DNA from: Myxococcales bacterium
GTDB taxonomy: Bacteria > Myxococcota_A > Polyangia > Palsa-1104 > JAEUJZ01
Direction of reading: 5' to 3'
NCBI GenBank assembly: GCA_016794465.1
Contig: JAEUKA010000065.1
Coordinates: 36,969-100,968 of the forward strand
DNA: 64,000 nt
Below the pieces are notes generated by a model, which searched no databases, was not told where the DNA came from, and worked only from the letters and a program-made list of their open reading frames with translations. Shown here in pieces: positions 1-7,425 of the stretch. Numbering within the stretch: the first letter of the stretch is position 1; the number at the start of each line of letters is the position of its first letter. Both the position numbers and the translations under genes were made by a program.

Positions 1-2
1 CG

Positions 3-530
3 GTGGCGGCGTCGCGCATCAACTTGTACCTGCGAGAGCTGGCAACCTCGGGGCGGTTTGGGCCGCAGCAGCGTGCCACGATGGGAGCGATGTCACCGAC
101 GCCGGGGCTGGTCAACATTGTGCCGGGACGGATGGTGGTGACAGTTGATCTGCGCAATCCCGATGATGCCCAGATGCGCGCCGCTGAAGCTGCGGTGATC
201 GCGTTTTACGCGCAGGTCGCTACAGAGGAAGGCGTTCAGATTTCCTGGCGGCAGACGGCGCGGACCAGCTGTGTCCCGTTTGATGGCGGAATCCAAGCGG
301 CGATTGCGGCGGCGGCAAGTCGGCGTGGACTGTCCCAGCTGTCGATGGTTTCCGGGGCTGGGCATGATGCGCAAGAGTGGGCGCGGGTGACGCGGGCCGC
401 GATGGTGTTTGTCCCGGGCGAGTACGATGGCATCAGTCACAACCCGCGTGAGTTTTCGACGGTGGAGCAGTGCGCAAACGGCGTAAACGTGATGCTCGAT
501 GTCCTCCTTGAGCTTGCCGAAGAGTCTTGA
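3..530 (+). CDS. M20-family amidohydrolase, C-terminal fragment (carbamoylase/allantoate amidohydrolase type)
   Basis: Only the last 175 residues are in the window and the reading frame is open to the left edge, so this is 5'-truncated. The visible part matches the end of the hydantoinase/carbamoylase subfamily of M20 metallohydrolases. It contains the dimerisation-domain segment ending in a beta strand with VDLRNPD, then the active-site stretch SGAGHDAQ with a metal/substrate histidine, and near the end GISHNPREFS, which is typical of allantoate amidohydrolase, N-carbamoyl-amino-acid hydrolase and beta-ureidopropionase. These enzymes hydrolyse the ureido group of carbamoylated amines. The stop is followed 66 bases later by a microcompartment vertex gene in the same direction, so it is probably an enzyme of, or encoded next to, a microcompartment operon. 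The exact substrate cannot be read from the fragment. Confidence 0.85.
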   Translation: MAASRINLYLRELATSGRFGPQQRATMGAMSPTPGLVNIVPGRMVVTVDLRNPDDAQMRAAEAAVIAFYAQVATEEGVQISWRQTARTSCVPFDGGIQAAIAAAASRRGLSQLSMVSGAGHDAQEWARVTRAAMVFVPGEYDGISHNPREFSTVEQCANGVNVMLDVLLELAEES

Positions 531-596
531 GCGGAGTCTCGATCTGATTGGGGCCTTGACGTTGCCTGCGGCAGTTGCCTATGTTCCGGGGCGAAA

Positions 597-929
597 ATGA
601 ACCTCGGTCGCGTCATCGGCACTGTCGTTGCTACCCAGAAATATGCGGGGCTCGAAGGCAAGAAGTTCTTGGTCGTGCAGCCGCTCGATCACGCCCTTCG
701 CAGCGTCGGTGAACCGATTGTCGCCGTCGACACGGTGCGGGCGGGACCGGCGGAGCTGATCTACTTTGTCAACTCACGCGAGGCGGCGCTGGCAGTCGAG
801 CCATCGTTTGTTCCGGTCGATGCGGCGATCGTCGGTATCGTCGACGATGTGGCTGCTGAGTCTACCTTGGCTGCTCCCGAGGTGTTTGTGCGTGAGTCAA
901 GCCCCAGCCAAGACGGAGGTCGGCGGTGA
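597..929 (+). CDS. EutN/CcmL-family microcompartment pentamer protein (BMC-P) 1
   Basis: A 110-residue protein of the EutN/CcmL/PduN family, which forms the pentameric vertices of bacterial microcompartment shells. The typical family start is visible: MNLGRVIGTVVATQKY, then a KFLVVQPLD strand and a VAVDTVRAGP segment, with the domain-ending pattern AAIVGIVD near residue 80. The last 25 residues form a non-conserved tail (SSPSQDGGRR). The ATG follows a GGGGCG ribosome-binding site. The stop overlaps the start of a second vertex gene, so the two are translationally coupled. Two different BMC-P paralogues in one operon are common in microcompartments of the Planctomycetes/Haliangium type, but no hexameric shell gene lies inside the window. 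Confidence 0.93.
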   Translation: MNLGRVIGTVVATQKYAGLEGKKFLVVQPLDHALRSVGEPIVAVDTVRAGPAELIYFVNSREAALAVEPSFVPVDAAIVGIVDDVAAESTLAAPEVFVRESSPSQDGGRR

Positions 930-1198
930 AGCTGTGTCGCGTCATCGGTCCGGTGGTGGCCACGGCCAAGCACAAGACCTACCTGGGACGAAAGCTCCTG
1001 GCGGTGCAGCCTCTCGACGAGAAAGGCGCGGCGATTGGGAGTTCCTTTTTGGCGGTCGATGATGTCCAAGCCGGTCCTGGCGATGTCGTGCTGGTGATGC
1101 AGGAAGGCAATGGCGTGCGGCAGCTGCTCAAGCAAAAGGATCTGCCGATTCGCTCGCTCATCGTCGGCATTGTCGATCGCGTAGTGGTGTCTGCATGA
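926..1198 (+). CDS. EutN/CcmL-family microcompartment pentamer protein (BMC-P) 2
   Basis: A compact 90-residue vertex protein of microcompartment shells, paralogous to the gene just upstream. It shows the hallmark CRVIGPVVATAKH start, LLAVQPLD, VDDVQAGPGDVVLVMQEGN and the closing LIVGIVDRV strand, all in the family order and at the family's usual length. The GTG start overlaps the previous stop by four bases (GTGA). Its own stop overlaps the next ATG (ATGA), so three genes in a row are translationally coupled. No tail or encapsulation peptide is evident. It probably forms pentamers that cap the icosahedral shell together with or instead of the first paralogue. Confidence 0.93.
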   Translation: MKLCRVIGPVVATAKHKTYLGRKLLAVQPLDEKGAAIGSSFLAVDDVQAGPGDVVLVMQEGNGVRQLLKQKDLPIRSLIVGIVDRVVVSA

Positions 1199-1965
1199 GC
1201 CCGGCGGAGGCGCAGCTGCGCTCGGAGCTGCTCGACTATTGTCACCGCTTGCATCAGCGCGGCTGGGTGGCCAACCACGACGGAAATCTGAGCTGTCGAC
1301 TTCGCGCGGGGCAGATCCTGTGTACGCCGACCGCTACCTCGAAGGCGGAGGTGCGAGATGACAGCCTGCTGATCGTCGATGAGTCGGGGGCGCGGCTGTC
1401 GGGCACGGGCAAGCCGTTTTCCGAGCTGACGCTGCACTTGGCGGTGCTCAAGGCGCGGCCCGATGCCAGAGCGGTGGTTCATGCTCATCCACCGCACGCG
1501 ACGGCGCTGGGGGCGAGTGGTCGCTGTCTGGATCAGCCGTTTTTGCCCGAGGCAGTGGTGTCGCTGGGGCCGCTGATTCCGCTGGTTCCGCTGACGGCGC
1601 CCGGGGCTGCTTCCGCCCTTGCTCTTGTGCCACTTTTGCCGTTTTACGATGTGGTGCTGGTGGCCGGCAACGGGGTCTTGGCGTGGGGCGACAGCGTCGA
1701 GCAAGCGTATCTGCGGCTCGAGCTGGTGGAGCATCTGTGTCGCATCGTGCTGCTCGCGCTTCCGGTCGGTGGTGTCCAGCCGCTTCCCGAGTCGCTGCTG
1801 CGACCGCTTCTCGACGCACGCAAGAAAGCTGGGCTCGGTCCAGAGTCGCGCGGCCTGGTGCTGCCCGCGTCGCCAGTTGGCGCGATGCGTCCTGCCTCCA
1901 CTCCGAGTGATCGCTTGTACTCGCTGATCCGCGCTGAAGTCGCCGCTGCCCTGACAAAGTCCTAG
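1195..1965 (+). CDS. Class II aldolase/adducin-family protein of the microcompartment operon
   Basis: A 256-residue protein of the class II aldolase (fuculose/rhamnulose-phosphate aldolase, adducin head) family. Visible motifs are the N-terminal GNLSCRL phosphate-binding region, the TSKAE segment and the zinc pair in VVHAHPPH. In the C-terminal motif that usually reads NHG and supplies the third zinc histidine, this protein has AGNGVLAWG, so the histidine is replaced by asparagine. Coupling to two shell-vertex genes by an ATGA overlap suggests it works in or with a microcompartment, where class II aldolases of fucose/rhamnose-type organelles split deoxy-sugar phosphates to lactaldehyde. A C-terminal extension of about 40 residues, rich in Pro and Ser (from about residue 215) and ending in the amphipathic-looking DRLYSLIRAEVAAALTK, resembles an encapsulation peptide. 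Catalytic activity is uncertain because of the missing ligand. Confidence 0.85.
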   Translation: MSPAEAQLRSELLDYCHRLHQRGWVANHDGNLSCRLRAGQILCTPTATSKAEVRDDSLLIVDESGARLSGTGKPFSELTLHLAVLKARPDARAVVHAHPPHATALGASGRCLDQPFLPEAVVSLGPLIPLVPLTAPGAASALALVPLLPFYDVVLVAGNGVLAWGDSVEQAYLRLELVEHLCRIVLLALPVGGVQPLPESLLRPLLDARKKAGLGPESRGLVLPASPVGAMRPASTPSDRLYSLIRAEVAAALTKS

Positions 1966-2086
1966 CCTGCCCGCGCCCCTGCGTGGCTGTCCCGCCTGGC
2001 TGCGATGCGAGGTTGAGTCAGCCGCCCATTTTCGCGAAACTAGAAAAGCTATCTAGGTTCGATCTTCTTGCAGACAAGGGGGCATC

Positions 2087-3226
2087 ATGCGCACTTCTCT
2101 TTGGACTAGCTTCATTTCTAGCTTTGCCTTGATGATGGGCTCGCTGCTGACGAGCAGCTGCTCGGGCGAGGGCGCCGGCCCGGGGACGGACATTCCGTCC
2201 GACGCTCAGTGCCAGCCAGGACAGAAGTCTTGCGTCGGCAACGTGCTCAACAGCTGCTCGGACACGGGGCTGTTTGTGCCCGAGATCGAGTGTGCTGGCT
2301 CGACGGTCTGCGATGCGACCTTGGGCTGCGTCTCTTGCTCCCCCGGCAACAACCTCTGCGTCGGCACCGAGGTTCACTCTTGCAACACCGACGGCACTCC
2401 CGGCCCGCTCGTCACGGCGTGCGACTTTGCCCAGACCTGCCGCGCCGGTGCCTGCATCGACTCGTGCGAGCTGGCCGCCAGCGAGTTTGTCTACCTGCTC
2501 GACAGCAACAACCAGCTCCTGTCATTCGAGCCCCGCAACGACACCGCGCCGAACGCCGTCAAAGTCATCGGCAAGATCACCTGCCCGACGACCAGCGCGC
2601 CCAACTCGATGTCGGTCGATCGTCGCGCCCGCGCTTGGCTCAACTACGATGACGGCAAGCTCTACAAGATTCCTACCAACAACCCGACTGCCTGCGCCGA
2701 CAGTGGCTACAAGACCGGAGTGGTGCCGACCCCGAAGGTAGGAATGGGCTTCGTCTCCGATACCGCCGGCAGCAAGGCCGAGTCTCTGTTCCTGGCTTCG
2801 TTCGGATCGCCATCGCAGCTGTGGAAGCTCAATCCGCTCGATGCGGCGCCGATTGTCGCGACCAGAGTCGGGACGTTTCCGGCCAGCCCCACGTCGCCAG
2901 AGATGACTGGTACCGGTGCGGCAGAGCTGTATGCCTACTTCCCAGCCACCGACGCCAGCCACCGGATCATTCGCGTCAATAAGACCAGCGGGCAGGCAGA
3001 GCTGACCTATCCCCTGCCGCCGCTGGCCAGCAGTCCGGGCGCGTGGGCGTTTGCGCAGTGGGGCGGGCGCTTTTATGTGTTCGTGACCGAGAGCAGCGTA
3101 AGCCGCGTGTATCGTTATGATCCGGCTGCGGCGGCGGGAACGCAGTGGATTCGCGTGCAGGACAACCTGACCACGCGGATTGTCGGTGCGGGTGTCTCGA
3201 CCTGCGCGCCTACGACGGTCGGCTAG
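2087..3226 (+). CDS. Cys-rich secreted lipoprotein of unknown function
   Basis: A 379-residue protein with a typical lipoprotein signal (positively charged start, hydrophobic core, lipobox ending at LTSSC), so it should be anchored in the envelope. Residues about 40-125 hold repeated disulphide-type patterns (CQPGQKSC, NSC, VCDATLGCVSC, NNLCVG, SCNTDG, TCRAGAC), a small Cys-rich module found in many myxobacterial surface proteins. The remaining 250 residues resemble a beta-propeller-like sequence with short repeats around positions where strands alternate with loops (YLLDSNNQLLSFEP, YDPAAAAG). The ATG is preceded by an AAGGGGG ribosome-binding site. No catalytic motif is seen and the function is unknown. 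Confidence 0.75.
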   Translation: MRTSLWTSFISSFALMMGSLLTSSCSGEGAGPGTDIPSDAQCQPGQKSCVGNVLNSCSDTGLFVPEIECAGSTVCDATLGCVSCSPGNNLCVGTEVHSCNTDGTPGPLVTACDFAQTCRAGACIDSCELAASEFVYLLDSNNQLLSFEPRNDTAPNAVKVIGKITCPTTSAPNSMSVDRRARAWLNYDDGKLYKIPTNNPTACADSGYKTGVVPTPKVGMGFVSDTAGSKAESLFLASFGSPSQLWKLNPLDAAPIVATRVGTFPASPTSPEMTGTGAAELYAYFPATDASHRIIRVNKTSGQAELTYPLPPLASSPGAWAFAQWGGRFYVFVTESSVSRVYRYDPAAAAGTQWIRVQDNLTTRIVGAGVSTCAPTTVG

Positions 3227-3316
3227 CCACTCCGAGGAAGCGACCGTGCTTGGACGATGATCACAACGGTGCGGGGTCTGTACTGACTCCGCTGCTTGAC
3301 CCTGCCGGAGGACGTG

Positions 3317-4366
3317 ATGAAGGCTGCTGCGGCTGTGATTGTGGGACTTGCGCTGGTTGCTGGTGGTGGTTGTCGTCGCTCGGTGACAGCGGAGGACTGT
3401 ATCGAGCAGAAGCCCTCTTTGCCCGGAGACTGGGGCTGCACCGCTCCGGGCTACACCGATCGCGACTTCATCCTGCACATTCCTTCGCGTGACTTGGGTC
3501 GGCCACCGCCGCTGGTCGTGGCCATGCACGGCGCGGGCGGCAACAAAGAGGGAATGAATCAGATCACCTGTCCGGACAAAAATCTCGACAGCCCGAATTG
3601 TCTGTCCAAGGTCGCGGATCGCGAGGGATTCCTGATCGTCTACCCCGATGGCACTTCGATGGGAAACGTCTTAGGGGGTCGCAGCTGGAATCAAGGGGGT
3701 GGCGGCACGCGCGGTCTGCGCTGCGAAAATGCCTGTCAGCAGGGAGTCGATGATGTCGCCTATTTCTCGTCGCTGCTGGATACAGTGGCCAAGATCGTTC
3801 CCTATGATCCCAAGCGGGTCTATGTCACCGGATTTTCAAACGGGGCCGGGATGAGTCATCGCTTGGCGTGTCAGCTGCCGCAGCGGATTGCTGCGATTGC
3901 TCCGGTCGGTGGGGCCAATCAGTTTGCGGGTGCGTCCAGCTGTACGCCGAGCCGCGCGATTCCGATCCTCCATATCCATGGCGACGAGGATCGCTGCTGG
4001 CCCTATGCTGGCGGTGTCGGTTCCTGTGTAGAGTCGCAACAGACCAGTGGTGACTATGTCTCGGTTGCAGAGTCCACGGTAGGAATCGCTGGATCGCCCG
4101 GCTGGGTGCCGCGCTATCAGTGTGGTGAGACCCCGGTGGTTGATGCGCTGCCCGATCTGATGAGCGACGGCACCACCACCAGTCGCAGCACCTACAGTGG
4201 CTGTCGTGATGGCGTCACTGTCTCACTTCTGACTGTTCAAGGGGCGGGGCATACCTGGCCCGGCGGTGATCAGTACTTGGCAGAGAGTCGGATCGGCAAG
4301 ACCTCGACCGATTTCTCTGCTTCGACTTTGATCTGGGACTTCTTCAAAAATCTCGCAATTCCGTAA
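3317..4366 (+). CDS. Secreted PHB-depolymerase-like (LpqC-type) esterase, lipoprotein
   Basis: A 349-residue alpha/beta-hydrolase of the poly(3-hydroxybutyrate) depolymerase/feruloyl esterase (LpqC) family. It has a lipobox-like signal ending at GGGCRR. The oxyanion-hole region is VVAMHGAGG, the nucleophile elbow is GFSNGAGMSH (catalytic Ser), an acid is expected around HIHGDEDRCWPY, and the catalytic His lies in QGAGHTWPGG. The start at 3317 is chosen over an upstream ATG because a GGAGG site sits just before it and the signal peptide begins there. It probably hydrolyses polyester or feruloyl-type esters outside the cytoplasm; the exact substrate is not readable. It converges on the threonine synthase gene, with an AT-rich tandem repeat in between. 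Confidence 0.88.
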   Translation: MKAAAAVIVGLALVAGGGCRRSVTAEDCIEQKPSLPGDWGCTAPGYTDRDFILHIPSRDLGRPPPLVVAMHGAGGNKEGMNQITCPDKNLDSPNCLSKVADREGFLIVYPDGTSMGNVLGGRSWNQGGGGTRGLRCENACQQGVDDVAYFSSLLDTVAKIVPYDPKRVYVTGFSNGAGMSHRLACQLPQRIAAIAPVGGANQFAGASSCTPSRAIPILHIHGDEDRCWPYAGGVGSCVESQQTSGDYVSVAESTVGIAGSPGWVPRYQCGETPVVDALPDLMSDGTTTSRSTYSGCRDGVTVSLLTVQGAGHTWPGGDQYLAESRIGKTSTDFSASTLIWDFFKNLAIP

Positions 4367-4371
4367 CGCTA

Positions 4372-4457
4372 CATATTGGTCATGACAAATGATTCATATT
4401 TGGCGACCATATATTAGTCATTCTAAATGATTCATATTTGGCGACCATATATTAGTC
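4372..4457. repeat. AT-rich 38-bp tandem repeat between convergent genes
   Basis: Two near-identical 33-base units, at 4387-4419 and 4425-4457, repeat with a 38-base period, and a decayed third unit lies at about 4372-4386. The core reads AAATGATTCATATTTGGC followed by GACCATATATTAGTC. The block is strikingly AT-rich against its high-GC surroundings. It fills almost the whole gap between the esterase and the threonine synthase, which point toward each other, so it may act in transcription termination or protein/DNA architecture. It contains no open reading frame. Confidence 0.85.
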
Positions 4458-4460
4458 GTA

Positions 4461-5819
4461 TTATAAGCATAATATTGGCAGGACTGCGTCTTCGAGTGCC
4501 GCCAGCGTTGCGCGGTGAGCCGCTAGCTTGAGTGGTGGGTTGCGCAGGCGAGCACTGCCGGACTCTGCCGAAGCTTCACCAGCCGTCGCTGCTGCCAGGT
4601 GAAGAGCCCGCTTCAGCGCTCCGAACTTGAGTCCGTGCGCGGTGCTGACAATCACCACTTGCTCATGTGGCCGGATGCGACCGTGAGCGACCTGCTTGGC
4701 CAGCGCCGCCAGTGCGACCCCGGTGTGCGGATCGGTCTGCAAGCCGTGGCGATCGCCCGCGGTCCAGGCCGCCGTGATCTCGTCCTCTGTCACCGCTTCG
4801 ACTGCGCCGCTGACTCGCTGTAGCTCGCGGATGGCTTTGTGGACATTGACCGGGTTGCCAATCGCAATTGCCGTCGCCTGGGTCGGTCCCGCCACCGACT
4901 TTTCAAAGCGCCAGTCATGCAGAAAAGCCTGATGCAGCGGCGATGCCTGCTCGGCCTGCGCCACCAGCAGTCGCGGCTCGCGATCGGTCAGTCCCAGCTT
5001 GGCCAGCAGCGCAAAGCCGCGCGCAATCGCCGTCACATGCCCGAGGTTCCCGCCCGGCACCACCACCCAGTCGGGAGTCTGCCAGCCGAGCTGCTGGCTG
5101 ATCTCGACGGAGAGGGTCTTCTGTCCTTCAATTCGCAGCGGATTCATCGAGTTGGCCAGATAGATGCCGTGGCGACTGCAAAACTCGGCAACCAGCGTCA
5201 TGCAGCCATCAAAGTCAGTGTCGATCGCCACCGTCAGCGCGTAGTTGCTGAGCGGCTGGGTCAGCTGCTCGTCGGACAGCTTGCCGGCGGGCAGGAACAC
5301 AAGCGAGCGCAGCCCGGCCCGCGCACAGTACGCCGCCAGCGCCGCCGAGGTATCTCCCGTCGAGGCACACGCCACCGCCGGAAGCTTCGCCCCGAGCCGT
5401 CGCAGCCGCTGCACCTGCGACACCAGCCCGGTCATGCCCAGATCCTTGAACGACCCTGTTGGATTGTGTCCACATTGCTTGATCCACAGGTCACGGACGC
5501 CCAGCTCCTCACCGAGGGACGGCATCGGCACAAGCGGCGTAAAGCCTTCGCCCAGCGAGATGATGTCTTCGTCGAGCAGCTCGGGATTGACCCACTCGCG
5601 CTTGCTCCACACGCCACTCGGCAGCGGCCACTTCGGTGACAGCCGCCGGGCATCGAACAGCTCCCGCCACGCCGCGCCGCTCCGCTCGGCCAGCGCCGAC
5701 TCGTCGTGCAGCACATCGAGCAGACCGTGACAGCGCGGACAGCGGGTATCGAGCAGCGACAGCGGCAGCTCTCCCGGACAGCCGGAATCGCAGCGAAAAA
5801 AAGCACGCAGGGCGGTCAT
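4461..5819 (-). CDS. thrC: Threonine synthase
   Basis: A 452-residue PLP-dependent enzyme converting O-phosphohomoserine to threonine in the cytoplasm. It begins with a zinc-ribbon-like Cys cluster (FRCDSGCPGE, then TRCPRCHG) found in the class I/archaeal-type threonine synthases. The PLP lysine lies in NPTGSFKDLGM (about residue 125), followed by the CASTGDTSAALAAYCARAGL phosphate/PLP-binding segment and the PGGNLGHVTAIARGF loop. The start has a GAGGAA ribosome-binding site eight bases upstream. It is the last gene before the AT-rich repeat and a 26-base gap separates it from the M20 peptidase gene, so the two are probably co-transcribed. Length and motifs are normal for the family. Confidence 0.95.
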   Translation of the reverse strand: MTALRAFFRCDSGCPGELPLSLLDTRCPRCHGLLDVLHDESALAERSGAAWRELFDARRLSPKWPLPSGVWSKREWVNPELLDEDIISLGEGFTPLVPMPSLGEELGVRDLWIKQCGHNPTGSFKDLGMTGLVSQVQRLRRLGAKLPAVACASTGDTSAALAAYCARAGLRSLVFLPAGKLSDEQLTQPLSNYALTVAIDTDFDGCMTLVAEFCSRHGIYLANSMNPLRIEGQKTLSVEISQQLGWQTPDWVVVPGGNLGHVTAIARGFALLAKLGLTDREPRLLVAQAEQASPLHQAFLHDWRFEKSVAGPTQATAIAIGNPVNVHKAIRELQRVSGAVEAVTEDEITAAWTAGDRHGLQTDPHTGVALAALAKQVAHGRIRPHEQVVIVSTAHGLKFGALKRALHLAAATAGEASAESGSARLRNPPLKLAAHRATLAALEDAVLPILCL

Positions 5820-5845
5820 CGACTGATTTCCTCGTCGGAAGTGGG

Positions 5846-7336
5846 CTAGTGCGGCGCGTCTAGGTTCTGTATCAGCTGCGCATAAAAGCGAATCATTCGC
5901 AGGTAGTCGGTGGTGCGGATGCGCTCGTTTGTGCCGTGGAAGCGCGCCAGATCCTCGGGCTCAATGACAAACGGGACGAAGCGATAGACGCTGTCAGCGA
6001 CGCGGGCAAAGTGCCGTCCGTCGGAGGCACCAATCATCAGACCGGGCGCGACGATGGCATCGGGAAACAGCGAGACAATGGTCTGTCCGACGGTCGCAAA
6101 TGTTGGTGAATTGGGGTCCGAGACGGGCGAGGGCTCGGTCGCGGACTCGGGCTGGGCGGTGACGCGGATGTGCTCGTCGGCGACGACTTTTTGGACATGC
6201 TCAGTCACGGACGCGGTGGTGTCACCGGGGCGAATTCGGAAGTTGACCGTCACCCGTGCCGACTGCGGCAGCACATTGGACTTTGGGCTCCCTTGCAGCA
6301 TCGTCGGAGCCTGCGTCGTGCGCAGCATCGCCCGCGTCGAGTTTCCTTGGTCGAGCTGCCAGGTCAGCACGGGATCGAACAGCCAGCGGTTGGTCAGCAG
6401 CGGCTTAAGCGGCCAGCTCATCTCGGGAGCGACGTAATCGAACATATCGCTCGTCGGGGGCCGCAGCTGCCTGGGCATCGGCTGATCTTCGAGACGAGTA
6501 ATCGCCCGACTGAGCTGCCCGATCAGCGTCCGCTTCGGCGGCATCGACGAGTGACCACCTTCTCCCACCGCTTCGATGTGGACGTTGAGCACACCTTTTT
6601 CCGACACCCCGATCAGCGCCACCGGACGCTGGACGCCCGGCATCAGCCCGCGTGTGACCGCAAGTCCCTCGTCGAGAACCAGCTCCAGCTGGATGCCACG
6701 CGACTTCAGCAGCTCGGCGATCTGGAGCGCTCCGCCCACCGAGACGGCTTCCTCGTCGTGACCGAACGCCAGATAGATGGTGCGGCGTGGCTTTTTGCCC
6801 TGCAGCAGCAGCCACTCGACCGCCTCGAAGATCGCCATCACCGAGCACTTGTCGTCGAGCGTGCCTCGGCCCCAGATAAATCCCCCGTCGATCTCTCCCG
6901 AAAAGGGCGGCTTTTGCCAGCGCGACTCTGTGCCTGGCTCGACGGGAACCACGTCCTGATGCGCCAGCAGCAGAATCGGCCGCGCCGCTGGGTCTTGCCC
7001 TTCCCACTTGTAGAGCAGGCTCAGATCGCCCACCGTCTCGCGCTGCAGCGTCGAGTGAATGAGCGGAAAGCTCTGCCGCAGCAGCTCGTGGAGTTGCAGA
7101 AACTCGGCGGTCGCGGGTGGACTACCATCGCGCGACACCGTCTGGAATCGCACCGCTTGACCGAGCCGCGCCGCTTGCTCACCCCCAACATCCACAAACT
7201 CGGGCACGGTCGGAGCGACGAAGGCCGGCTGTCTGGACCGAGTCAGTGCCGAGCGCACGCCGACAATCCCGAGCAGGATGCCCAGACCCAGGCCCGTTAC
7301 GGCCGCAGTCCGACGGAAAAACGCTGCAATACGCAT
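5846..7336 (-). CDS. M20-family metallopeptidase (PM20D1/carboxypeptidase S-like), membrane-anchored
   Basis: A 496-residue zinc hydrolase of the M20A/PM20D1 group. An N-terminal hydrophobic helix (AAVTGLGLGILLGIVGV) suggests a membrane anchor or uncleaved signal. Metal and catalytic motifs appear in the expected order: LLAHQDVVPVEP, GRGTLDDKCSVMAIFEA, AFGHDEEAVSVGG and, near the end, a DGRHFARV segment typical of the last ligand. The dimerisation-domain signature GEGGHSSMPPKRTLIGQL sits in the middle. Family members hydrolyse peptides or N-acyl amino acids. The ATG at 7336 is preferred over a GTG 21 bases upstream. It is transcribed divergently from the lipoprotein gene that starts at 7426. 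Confidence 0.88.
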   Translation of the reverse strand: MRIAAFFRRTAAVTGLGLGILLGIVGVRSALTRSRQPAFVAPTVPEFVDVGGEQAARLGQAVRFQTVSRDGSPPATAEFLQLHELLRQSFPLIHSTLQRETVGDLSLLYKWEGQDPAARPILLLAHQDVVPVEPGTESRWQKPPFSGEIDGGFIWGRGTLDDKCSVMAIFEAVEWLLLQGKKPRRTIYLAFGHDEEAVSVGGALQIAELLKSRGIQLELVLDEGLAVTRGLMPGVQRPVALIGVSEKGVLNVHIEAVGEGGHSSMPPKRTLIGQLSRAITRLEDQPMPRQLRPPTSDMFDYVAPEMSWPLKPLLTNRWLFDPVLTWQLDQGNSTRAMLRTTQAPTMLQGSPKSNVLPQSARVTVNFRIRPGDTTASVTEHVQKVVADEHIRVTAQPESATEPSPVSDPNSPTFATVGQTIVSLFPDAIVAPGLMIGASDGRHFARVADSVYRFVPFVIEPEDLARFHGTNERIRTTDYLRMIRFYAQLIQNLDAPH

Positions 7337-7425
7337 GATCTTGACAAAATCGTACACCAGCGGGTCGTGCGCTCACGAGCGAAAGGTAGGCAGCGCCGAC
7401 ACATCTTCTGTTAGAGTCCGTTCTC

